Below are positions 48,613-56,061 of a stretch of 64,000 nucleotides of DNA, one piece after another. Below the pieces are notes generated by a model, which saw only the letters and a list, made by a program, of their open reading frames with translations, searched no databases and was not told where the DNA came from. The translations under genes were made by a program, and so were the position numbers. Origin of the DNA: Pseudoduganella lurida (GTDB lineage Bacteria; Pseudomonadota; Gammaproteobacteria; Burkholderiales; Burkholderiaceae_D). The DNA lies in NCBI RefSeq assembly GCF_007830455.1, contig NZ_VLLB01000001.1:1426001-1490000 (forward strand). Direction: 5' to 3'. Every line of letters starts with the position of its first letter. The first letter of the stretch is position 1.

Positions 48613-49482
48613 ATGACTCCCGCATGCCTGTGGCCCCTGGCCGCCGAACTGGGCGAAGGCCCGGTCTGGATCCCCGAACAGAACCGCCTGTATTTCGTGA
48701 ACCTCACCGGCAGGACGCTGCATGCGCTCGATGCCGGCGGCACCCGGCATGCCTGGCAGCTGCCGGACTTCATCTGCTGGCTGGTCCCCCGCCGCGATGG
48801 CGACGGCTTCATGGCCGGCCTGCGTGACGGCATCGTGCGCCTGTGGCTGGCACCGGACGTGCGCATCGAGTACCTGCACCAGTTGCCGGGCGCCGCGGAT
48901 GGCATCCGCCTGAACGACGCCAAGGCCGATGCGCAGGGCCGCCTGTGGATCGGTTCGATGAACGCGCACGATGTGCACCGCCCGGACGGCACGCTGTTCC
49001 GCCTCGATGCGGACGGCAGCCTGCATGTGGCAGCCGATGAACACCACATCTGCAACGGCCCGGCCTTCAGCCTGGATGGCCGCACCATGTACCACAACGA
49101 CAGCCTGCTCGCCCGCACTTACACCCACTCGGTAGCGGACGACGGCAGCCTCGGCACGCCGCGCGTGTGGCGCCAGTTCACGGCCGAGGAAGGCGCGCCG
49201 GACGGCATGACCGTCGACAGCGAGGACTGCGTGTGGATCGCCCAGTGGGGCGGCAGCCGCGTGTGCCGCTACAGCCCGGCCGGCGAGCTGCTGGCCACCA
49301 TCGCGATGCCGGTGACGCAGCCTTCGTCGGTCGCTTTCGGCGGCGCGGACCTCAGGACGCTGTACATCACCAGCGCCTGGCAAAGCCTGGACGCAGCGCA
49401 GCGCGCCGCCGATCCACTGGCCGGAGCGCTGTTCGCGGTGCAGGTCGATGTGCCGGGCGTGCCCGTGCAGCGCTACGGATGA
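48613..49482 (+). CDS. SMP-30/gluconolactonase-like beta-propeller protein
   Basis: This 289-residue cytoplasmic protein belongs to the SMP-30/LRE-like family: ELGEGPVWIPEQNRLYFVNL at the start, RLNDAKADAQGRLWIGSM, ICNGPAFSLDGRTMYHND and APDGMTVDSEDCVWIAQWGG, which contribute the metal-binding Glu, Asn, Asn and Asp. Homologues hydrolyse gluconolactone or other aldonolactones with a divalent metal. The ATG at 48613 is preferred to a GTG at 48577. No sugar-acid pathway genes flank it. Confidence 0.9.
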   Translation: MTPACLWPLAAELGEGPVWIPEQNRLYFVNLTGRTLHALDAGGTRHAWQLPDFICWLVPRRDGDGFMAGLRDGIVRLWLAPDVRIEYLHQLPGAADGIRLNDAKADAQGRLWIGSMNAHDVHRPDGTLFRLDADGSLHVAADEHHICNGPAFSLDGRTMYHNDSLLARTYTHSVADDGSLGTPRVWRQFTAEEGAPDGMTVDSEDCVWIAQWGGSRVCRYSPAGELLATIAMPVTQPSSVAFGGADLRTLYITSAWQSLDAAQRAADPLAGALFAVQVDVPGVPVQRYG

Positions 49483-49578
49483 GCAGGCCGGCCCCTCTGC
49501 CATAAGAGGGCGTCACCGAAGCGCCGAAGCGCTTAAGATAGGCGGGCTACACCCGTCAACCCAGCAAGGAGAACAACG

Positions 49579-50001
49579 ATGAAGACGCATGGCTCGGCCG
49601 TCTGGTCCGGCGGCATCAAGGATGGCAAGGGCGCCATCAGCAGCGCCAGCGGCGCATTGCAGGCATACCCGTACGGCTTCGCCAGCCGCTTCGAAGGCAA
49701 GCCGGGCACCAACCCGGAAGAACTGATCGGCGCCGCGCATGCGGGCTGCTTCACGATGGCGCTGTCGCTGATCCTCGGCGAAGCGGGCCTGACCGCCGAG
49801 AAGATGGACACCAAGGCGGAAGTCACACTGGAAAAGCAGGAGGACGGCTATGCCATCACGGCCGTGCACTTGACGCTGCAGGCGAAGATCCCCGGCGCCG
49901 ACGATGCGAAGTTCCAGGAACTGGCCGCCAAGGCGAAGGCCGGCTGCCCCGTGTCGAAACTGCTGAAGGCCGACATTTCGCTGACCGCCACGCTGTTGTA
50001 A
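49579..50001 (+). CDS. OsmC-family peroxiredoxin
   Basis: This 140-residue protein matches OsmC/Ohr thiol peroxidases, which reduce organic hydroperoxides. The two reactive cysteines are Cys57 in GAAHAGCFTMALS and Cys123 in AKAGCPVSKLL, and PEELIGAAHAGCF is the standard OsmC signature. An AAGGAG site precedes the ATG. It follows the SMP-30 gene at 97 bp and probably has its own promoter. OsmC-type sequence features (longer loop, ETDGYAIT-like) make it closer to OsmC than Ohr. Confidence 0.93.
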   Translation: MKTHGSAVWSGGIKDGKGAISSASGALQAYPYGFASRFEGKPGTNPEELIGAAHAGCFTMALSLILGEAGLTAEKMDTKAEVTLEKQEDGYAITAVHLTLQAKIPGADDAKFQELAAKAKAGCPVSKLLKADISLTATLL

Positions 50002-50096
50002 CGGCCGCGGGCGAATTCGCCGCATTCCCGCCCGGCCGGCTTCGGCATACAATCGCTTCCTCGCCCATCCGGGTATCGAACCAAAAGGAAGCCTCC

Positions 50097-51887
50097 ATGT
50101 CTAGAGCCGGCCCCGCCCTGCGCCTCCTCGCCGTCACCGCCCTCCTCGTCTCCGCCAATCTCGTCGCCGTCCATCCCGTTTCTGCCGCACCCGCGTGGGT
50201 GGCCCGCAGCGACGCCTACTCGCAACCCGTCCTGAAGGATGCCGGCCGCTACAGCCCGGAGGAAGCCTCGTCGCTGGGCAGCGAAGAGTTCGATACGATG
50301 GTGACCGACCTCAAGCCGCGTGCCTACGAGCGCGAACTGGCGGACACCGAGCAGCGCCTGGCCGCCCTGCGTGCCCAGCGCAAGGCCGAGAAGGACCCGA
50401 AGGTCGGGCAGGACCTGGACATCCTGATCGACTCGCGCGTCAAGCGCATCGACTCGCTGAAGCTGGAACGGCGCCACCTGCTGAACTACGTGAACGTGGG
50501 CGAGCTGACCTACGGCGGCCTGGATGCGCTGCTCGATGCCCGCAACAAGCCGGCACGCCAGCGCGCCGCGCTGCTGCGCCTGAAGCGCTACATCGGCGCG
50601 GAAAGCGGCTACACGCCGATCGCCACGCTGGCGCGCGCCCGCACCGAGGAGCGCTTCGCGGTGAAGGGCCTGGTCGGCCCCTACGTGGGCGAGGTCGAGG
50701 AAGGCCTGAAGAACAACGCCACCTACCTGGACGGCATTGCCGAGCTGTTCACGAAGGCAAAACTGACGGGCTGGGAAGCGGACCTGGCGACGCTGAAGTC
50801 GCAAGTGAAGGCCTACGATGACTGGGTGCGCGCCCAGATCCTGCCGCGCGCCCGCAAGGAAGTGCGCCTGCCGGAAGCGGTGTACGCGAACCGCCTGCTG
50901 AACGTGGGCGTCGACATCTCGCCCGAGCAGATGATCGAGCGCGCCAGCTTCGACTTCCAGGAAACGCGCGACCAGATGCAGGTGGTCGCCAACACCCTGG
51001 CCGCCCAGCGCAAGTTCCCGTCGAGCGACTACCGCGACGTGATGCGCGAGCTGAAGAAGACGTCGATCCCTGCCGACCAGCTGCTGCCGTATTACCGCGC
51101 GCGCCTGAAGGAGATCGAGAAGATCATCCGCGACCGCAACCTCGTCACGCTGCCGGCGCGCGATGCCAGCATCCGCACTGCGACCACCGCCGAAGCAGCC
51201 CGCACGCCGGTGCCGTTCATGAACCCGCCGCGCCTGATCGGCAATACGGGCGAATATGGCGAGTTCGTGATCCCGCTGTCGAACCCGAACGCCAAGTCCG
51301 CCGCGAAGATGGACGACTTCGACTACGAGGCCATGACGTGGACCCTGGCGGCGCACGAAGCGCGGCCCGGCCATGAGCTGCAGTTCGCGTCGATGGTGGA
51401 ACAGGGCATGTCGATCGCCCGCGCCACGTTCGCGTTCAACAGCACCAACGTGGAAGGCTGGGGCCTGTATTCGGAGGCCGTGCTGCTGCCCTACATGCCG
51501 GCCGAAGGCCAGCTCGTGTCGCTGCAGATGCGCCTGCTGCGCATGGCCCGCGCGATGCTCGACCCGTCGATCAACCTGGGCCGCATGACGCCGGAACAGG
51601 CCAAGGCCTTCCTGATGAAGGAAGTGGGCCTGTCCGAACCGTTCGCGCAATCGGAAGTGGACCGCTATTCGTACCGCTCGCCGGGCCAGGCCACGTCGTA
51701 CTACTACGGCTACGTGAAGCTGCGCGTGCTGCGCGCGCTGGCCGAGGTGGAACTGGGCGAGCGCTTCGACCTGAAGGCGTTCAACGATTTCGTCGTCGCT
51801 CAGGGCATCCTGCCGCCCGACCTGCTGCGCCAGGCGGTGGAGAAGGACTTCATCGCGGCACGGAAAACGACGCAGCCGGCGTCGTGA
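50097..51887 (+). CDS. Exported DUF885 metallopeptidase-like protein
   Basis: This 596-residue protein has a signal peptide (about residues 1-30, ending VSAAP), then a helical DUF885 domain. A zinc-binding signature HEARPGH occupies residues 420-426, with a further downstream Glu expected as third ligand (EGWGLYSEAV near 452-461). DUF885 proteins resemble gluzincin-type peptidases and are thought to act on peptides in the periplasm; the substrate is unknown. Its end overlaps by 38 bp the convergent gene at 51850. An AAGGAAG site lies nine bases before the ATG. Confidence 0.86.
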   Translation: MSRAGPALRLLAVTALLVSANLVAVHPVSAAPAWVARSDAYSQPVLKDAGRYSPEEASSLGSEEFDTMVTDLKPRAYERELADTEQRLAALRAQRKAEKDPKVGQDLDILIDSRVKRIDSLKLERRHLLNYVNVGELTYGGLDALLDARNKPARQRAALLRLKRYIGAESGYTPIATLARARTEERFAVKGLVGPYVGEVEEGLKNNATYLDGIAELFTKAKLTGWEADLATLKSQVKAYDDWVRAQILPRARKEVRLPEAVYANRLLNVGVDISPEQMIERASFDFQETRDQMQVVANTLAAQRKFPSSDYRDVMRELKKTSIPADQLLPYYRARLKEIEKIIRDRNLVTLPARDASIRTATTAEAARTPVPFMNPPRLIGNTGEYGEFVIPLSNPNAKSAAKMDDFDYEAMTWTLAAHEARPGHELQFASMVEQGMSIARATFAFNSTNVEGWGLYSEAVLLPYMPAEGQLVSLQMRLLRMARAMLDPSINLGRMTPEQAKAFLMKEVGLSEPFAQSEVDRYSYRSPGQATSYYYGYVKLRVLRALAEVELGERFDLKAFNDFVVAQGILPPDLLRQAVEKDFIAARKTTQPAS

Positions 51888-52836
51888 AACCGCCACCCGA
51901 TGACGCCGCGGCCGGACGGGGCGGGCTGCCATGGCGCAGGCCCGCCGCGTCCAGCTCGGCCAGCAGCGCCGGCGCATACACGGCGTCCAGCGCCGCCGTC
52001 GGATACTGGTACAGGCCGCCCTGCTCCGGCGCCAGCGGCGCGGCCAGCGCCAGCACGTTCTCGGCGGCCGTCCACAGCCGCTGCACGTGCGCCATCATCG
52101 CCTTGCGCGCCACCAGCTTGCGCCATGCGGCCGGATCCTGTGCACGCAGCGCCTTCAGGTACGCGACGGTGTACAGCATGAAGTCGGCCATGCCGCCGAT
52201 ATTGCCGTTGATGGAACGGGCCCGCGCCGCCATGTCGCGGTACAGCGGCGTGCCCGCCACCGCCACCTCGAATTCCGCGCCTGCCACGTGCGCGTTCAGC
52301 TCATCGATCAGCGGGTAGAAGTCGCCCCGGTACACGTTGCGGTTGCCGAAGTAGACGGCGTAGCGGCCGTTCGGCTGCGCCTTCAGTTCATCGGGAATCT
52401 CTTTCGCCGCGATAGCGAAGGCAGGCGCCTGGCCGCGCACGTAGTCCGTGACGATCACTTCGCCGCGATAGTGGAACACCGCGCGGTTGCCATGGCAGGC
52501 GGAGAGCGCAAAGTCCAGCATGTGGTTCGCTTCGTGGAAGGCCGTCAGCAGCGCCTGCAGGTCCAGCGAGCGGGCCTTGCGCACCCACCACATCACCTGC
52601 GGCTGCGCGGCCCCGAACAGCGGCCGTACCGACGCGAATTCCGGCGCGGCGATCAGGGCCGCCAGCGCCGCCGTGTCGCTGCCCGAGGCGGCTTTGGGAT
52701 TGCCGGCGCAGACTTCCTTGCCCGGCATGGCTTGCGGGCCGGCCGGTTCGAAGGCCGGCTGGGCACAAGCCGCACCCGCCCCCATCAGGAACACGGCCAG
52801 CCATCGGGACATCAGGGAACGGGCGTTTGTTTGCAT
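51850..52836 (-). CDS. Secreted protein with HEANH motif (328 aa)
   Basis: This 328-residue protein starts with a signal peptide (AVFLMGAGAACAQP) and is mostly helical, with one HExxH-type sequence, HEANH, at residues 101-105, inside LLTAFHEANHMLDFALSAC. That pattern is the minimal zinc-binding motif of many metallopeptidases, and two cysteines (about 116 and near the signal peptide) may pair. I recognise no family. The last 25 residues are Pro/Ala/Ser-rich and read into the end of the convergent DUF885 gene (38-bp overlap). It follows a membrane-protein gene by 47 bp on the same strand. Confidence 0.7.
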   Translation of the reverse strand: MQTNARSLMSRWLAVFLMGAGAACAQPAFEPAGPQAMPGKEVCAGNPKAASGSDTAALAALIAAPEFASVRPLFGAAQPQVMWWVRKARSLDLQALLTAFHEANHMLDFALSACHGNRAVFHYRGEVIVTDYVRGQAPAFAIAAKEIPDELKAQPNGRYAVYFGNRNVYRGDFYPLIDELNAHVAGAEFEVAVAGTPLYRDMAARARSINGNIGGMADFMLYTVAYLKALRAQDPAAWRKLVARKAMMAHVQRLWTAAENVLALAAPLAPEQGGLYQYPTAALDAVYAPALLAELDAAGLRHGSPPRPAAASSGGGFTTPAASFSVPR

Positions 52837-52883
52837 GGCTCCATGATGCCGCAGCGGGGCGAAAAAAGGGGCTTGTCCCGTAT

Positions 52884-53213
52884 TCAATGCCGCATCAGCA
52901 GCACCATCGCCAGGCCGTACAGCACCAGCAGCAGCGGAATGCCATTGGCCAGCACGCCGATCCACACGATCACGCGCCGCCATGCGCCGGCGTGCCGGAA
53001 GCCGAACAGGGCCGAGATGAAACCGGCCACGCAGCCGCTGCCGAGCAGGATGAAGCTCAGGCCGATGCACTGCATGCCGAAGTCGCCGCACCGGCCGTGC
53101 GAGAACGTGCCGGTCCAGGCCAGCGACGCCACGAAATACGTGATGGCGGCGATGGCCACGCTGACGGCGGCCGCGATATTGGGTTTGCGCGCCGGCGCGC
53201 CCGGCACGCTCAA
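52884..53213 (-). CDS. Small membrane protein (109 aa)
   Basis: Three hydrophobic segments (about 12-32, 48-68 and 80-104) with two cysteines in the first loop (HGRCGDFGMQC) identify a small inner-membrane protein. Its start is the TTG of a TTGA overlap with the stop of ribE, so it is probably translationally coupled to that gene; the GTG two codons later is an alternative. I recognise no family. Coupling to riboflavin synthase is suggestive but unexplained. Confidence 0.6.
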   Translation of the reverse strand: MSVPGAPARKPNIAAAVSVAIAAITYFVASLAWTGTFSHGRCGDFGMQCIGLSFILLGSGCVAGFISALFGFRHAGAWRRVIVWIGVLANGIPLLLVLYGLAMVLLMRH

Positions 53214-53839
53214 CCCTGCCGGCCGCTCTGTTCGACCGACAGCATGCGCTCGACATAGCGGGCGATCAGGTCGATCTCCAGGTTGACCTTGCCGCCGACC
53301 GTGAGGTGCTTCAGCGTGGTGACCTCGATCGTGTGCGGGATCAGGTTGATGGAGAACCGGCAGCCATCGGCCACGTCTTCCACGCGGTTGACCGTCAGCG
53401 ACACGCCGTTGACGACGATGGAGCCCTTGAACGCCAGGTATTTTGCCAGCCCGGCCGGCGCTTCGATCACCAGCTCATACGACTCGCCGACCGGTTCGAA
53501 CTTGCGCACGGTACCGAGACCATCGACGTGGCCGGAGACGAGGTGGCCGCCCAGGCGCTCGGCCAGCGTCAGCGCCTTTTCCAGGTTCACTTCGCCCGGC
53601 TGGTCCAGGCCCGCCGTGCAGTTCAGGCTTTCGCGCGAGACGTCGACCGTGAAGCTGTCCGCCGTCTTTTCGACGACCGTCATGCAGGCGCCGTTGATGG
53701 CGATGGAATCGCCCAGGCCCACATCGGCCAGCGGCAGGCCGCCGGCGCCGATGACGAGGCGCACGCCGGCGTCATGGCCGCCGGGCAGCGGGGTCACGGT
53801 GTTGATCTGGCCGACAGCGGCAACGATTCCTGTGAACAT
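53210..53839 (-). CDS. ribE: Riboflavin synthase (alpha subunit)
   Basis: This 209-residue enzyme dismutates two lumazine molecules to riboflavin. It has two lumazine-binding half-domains: MFTGIVAAVGQI with GDSIAINGACMTVVEK and VDVSRESLNCT in the first, and LVSGHVDGLGTV with NGVSLTVNRVED and INLIPHTIEVTTL in the second. The start MFTGIV at 53839 is universal in the family, so the in-frame start at 53857 is not used. It lies 14 bp after ribD and its stop overlaps the TTG of a membrane-protein gene. Confidence 0.96.
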   Translation of the reverse strand: MFTGIVAAVGQINTVTPLPGGHDAGVRLVIGAGGLPLADVGLGDSIAINGACMTVVEKTADSFTVDVSRESLNCTAGLDQPGEVNLEKALTLAERLGGHLVSGHVDGLGTVRKFEPVGESYELVIEAPAGLAKYLAFKGSIVVNGVSLTVNRVEDVADGCRFSINLIPHTIEVTTLKHLTVGGKVNLEIDLIARYVERMLSVEQSGRQG

Positions 53840-53853
53840 GGGTAGTATTCTCG

Positions 53854-55020
53854 TCAAATGGTGGAGGGTGGATTGAAGCGCGCCAGGATGCGCAGGTCGT
53901 CGCCGACCCGGCTCACATCGTGGAAGCGCAACCGGTATTGGTCGTTCAGGTCCGTTAGCGCCGGCAGGCCGAACATGCCCTGCGCATCGCCCAGCAGCGT
54001 GGGCGCCAGGTAGGCCAGCAGCTCGTCGACGCAGCGTTCGCGCACCAGCGAGCCATTGAGCTTGGTGCCCGCCTCGACATGCAGCTCGTTGATCTGGCGA
54101 CGCCCCAGCTCGCGCATCAGCTCCGCCAGGTCCACCTTGCCGTGCGCGTTCGGCAGCACGATGATCTCGGCACCGGCATCGCGCAGCGGCGCTTCCTTCT
54201 CATGATCGTCGATGGCGGCCACGATCCACGTGCCGCCGCCCTGCAGCACCTTCGCGCGCGGGTCGATCTCGAGCCGGCTGTCGACGACGATGCGGCGCGG
54301 CTGGCGCGGCGTGGCGACGGCACGCACGTTCAGTTGCGGATCGTCCGCCTTGACGGTGCCGATGCCGGTCAGGATCGCGCAGGCCCGCGCGCGCCAGGCA
54401 TGGCCGTCGGCGCGCGCCGGCGCGCCGGTGATCCACTGGCTGCGGCCGTTGTGCAGCGCCGTCATGCCATCCAGGCTGGCCGCCGTCTTCATGCGCACCC
54501 ACGGCAGCTGGCGCGTCATGCGCGAGAAGAAGCCGATGTTCAGTTCATACGCCTCGTCCGCCAGCACGCCGGACGATGCTTCGATGCCGGCCGCCGCCAG
54601 CCGTGCCAGGCCCTGGCCAGCCACCAGCGGGTTCGGGTCTTCCATCGCCGCGACCACGCGCCCCAGGCCGGCGCGCACCAGCGCATCGCAGCACGGCGGC
54701 GTGCGGCCGTAGTGGCTGCACGGCTCGAGGGTGACATAGGCGGTGGCGCCGCGCACGTCGATGCCGCGGCGCGCCGCATCCTTCAGGGCCTGGATTTCCG
54801 CATGGTCCTGGCCCGCCGGCTGGGTGACGCCGGCGCCGATGACGACGCCATCGCGCACGATGACGCAGCCGATATGCGGATTGGGCGACGTGGTGTACAG
54901 GCCGCGCGCAGCCCACTGCAGCGCCAGGCGCATGCCGGCCACGTCGTCGTCGATCCGCAGGTCGGCGTCGCGCACGGGATCGTGCAGGCCGTCGCGCGCC
55001 GCGTCATTGTCCAGTTCCAT
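53854..55020 (-). CDS. ribD: Bifunctional pyrimidine deaminase/reductase RibD
   Basis: This 388-residue protein has an N-terminal deaminase domain (residues 20-165) with the zinc site HAEIQAL and PCSHYGRTPPCC, and a C-terminal reductase domain (170-380) that holds RMKTAASLDGMTAL, TGIGTVKADDPQLNVR and the NADPH-binding LHVEAGTKLNGSLV. It catalyses two successive steps of riboflavin synthesis. It is followed by ribE at 14 bp. A 25-residue Asp-rich N-terminal extension precedes the deaminase domain. Confidence 0.96.
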   Translation of the reverse strand: MELDNDAARDGLHDPVRDADLRIDDDVAGMRLALQWAARGLYTTSPNPHIGCVIVRDGVVIGAGVTQPAGQDHAEIQALKDAARRGIDVRGATAYVTLEPCSHYGRTPPCCDALVRAGLGRVVAAMEDPNPLVAGQGLARLAAAGIEASSGVLADEAYELNIGFFSRMTRQLPWVRMKTAASLDGMTALHNGRSQWITGAPARADGHAWRARACAILTGIGTVKADDPQLNVRAVATPRQPRRIVVDSRLEIDPRAKVLQGGGTWIVAAIDDHEKEAPLRDAGAEIIVLPNAHGKVDLAELMRELGRRQINELHVEAGTKLNGSLVRERCVDELLAYLAPTLLGDAQGMFGLPALTDLNDQYRLRFHDVSRVGDDLRILARFNPPSTI

Positions 55021-55032
55021 ACCGTAGCAGCC

Positions 55033-55662
55033 CTATTCGCCCGCCGCCGTGCAGCCGGACTCCGTTGCCGGGTCGCACAGCCGTGCGCGGCCCAGCATGT
55101 TGATCTTGATGTTGCGCCGCGCGCTGCCGGACTGCAGCGACAGCGTGCCCCAGTTGGCGGCCAGCGCATTGTCCGTACGGCAGGTACGGCCGGCACTATT
55201 ATAGGCGACATAGAACGGCGGCGCAGCGAGGGTCAGCCCGGACCAGATGCGCATGCCGGCAGCCGGGGCGGCACGCCGGAACAGCACTTCGTCGGCCGCG
55301 CCGGGCCGGCCGTCGCCATCGCGGTCGGCAAACACGAGCCAGCCTTGGCGCCAGTCCGCACCGGCCGCATCGAGCGGTGCCACGGCCACGATCTCGCCCC
55401 GGCCGATGGCCTGCGAGCGTGCCAGGTGCAGGGCCGCCAGCAAATCCGCCGCCGCGGCGCGCACCGCATGGCGCTCGAGCGTGGCGCGAAAATCCGGGAC
55501 GGCGAGGCCCAGCAGGATGGCGGCGAGGGCCACGCCGACCAGCATCTCCACCAGTGTGAAGGCGTGCGGCCGTTTCAGCGCCAGCAGCGCACCGTGGCGG
55601 CAGTATCCTGGGTTGCGCTGGCGCGCCGTTCGCCGCGGCTGGTGAGAGTCAGACGTTGGCAT
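55033..55662 (-). CDS. GspH/FimT-type pseudopilin
   Basis: This 209-residue protein has a prepilin signal with the mature N-terminus F-T-L-V-E-M followed by a membrane helix (LVGVALAAILLGLAV). The mature fold resembles GspH/FimT minor pseudopilins: GFRATLERHAVRAAAADLL, then a Gly-rich beta domain with paired cysteines (CRTDN and CDPATESGC). The leader ahead of the cleavage site is about 34 residues, unusually long, and overlaps the pilE-like gene by 88 bp, so the true start may be an internal unusual codon. It is the last gene of the pilin operon, directly before ribD. Confidence 0.75.
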   Translation of the reverse strand: MPTSDSHQPRRTARQRNPGYCRHGALLALKRPHAFTLVEMLVGVALAAILLGLAVPDFRATLERHAVRAAAADLLAALHLARSQAIGRGEIVAVAPLDAAGADWRQGWLVFADRDGDGRPGAADEVLFRRAAPAAGMRIWSGLTLAAPPFYVAYNSAGRTCRTDNALAANWGTLSLQSGSARRNIKINMLGRARLCDPATESGCTAAGE

Positions 55663-56039
55663 GTATCGTCCCGGAAGCGGCTGTCCACGCGCGATGTGCC
55701 GGGCGTGGCTGTCAGCTCGATGCAGTTGTCGATGGTGTCGCCTTCGCAGGCGCGCCCCGCGATTTCATAAGCGCTGCTGGCCGCCGTGGTGCCGGACCAC
55801 CAGCGGAACTGCTGCGCCTCGGGTTCCGGTGCGTCCGCGCCAAAGGCGATGTAGCGGTTGTGCTGCGTGAAATAGCGCTCCTGCTGCCCCATCAGCGCCT
55901 GCAGCGCGCCCTGCCCCTCCGTGCGCCTGGTACGGATCACGTACTCCCGCCAGGAGGGCAGCGCGACGGCGGCGAGGATGCCGGCGATGGCCAGCGCCAC
56001 CAGCAGCTCCGGCAGGGTAAAACCGCCACGGCTCGCCAT
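55575..56039 (-). CDS. PilE-like type IV minor pilin
   Basis: This 154-residue pilin starts MASRGG-FTLPELLVALAIAGILAAVALPSW, a short basic leader, a cleavage after Gly, and a hydrophobic helix with Glu5 (here FTLPE). The globular part follows the PilE-like plan, ending with a disulphide-type cysteine pair (ACEGD, CQRL, VRCW). The ATG at 56039 gives the usual short leader, while a GTG at 56057 would add six residues. It lies after pilY1 and is probably a component of the minor pilin complex at the pilus tip. Confidence 0.85.
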   Translation of the reverse strand: MASRGGFTLPELLVALAIAGILAAVALPSWREYVIRTRRTEGQGALQALMGQQERYFTQHNRYIAFGADAPEPEAQQFRWWSGTTAASSAYEIAGRACEGDTIDNCIELTATPGTSRVDSRFRDDTCQRLTLTSRGERRASATQDTAATVRCWR

Positions 56040-56061
56040 GGCGCCCGTCACCGGCACACCT

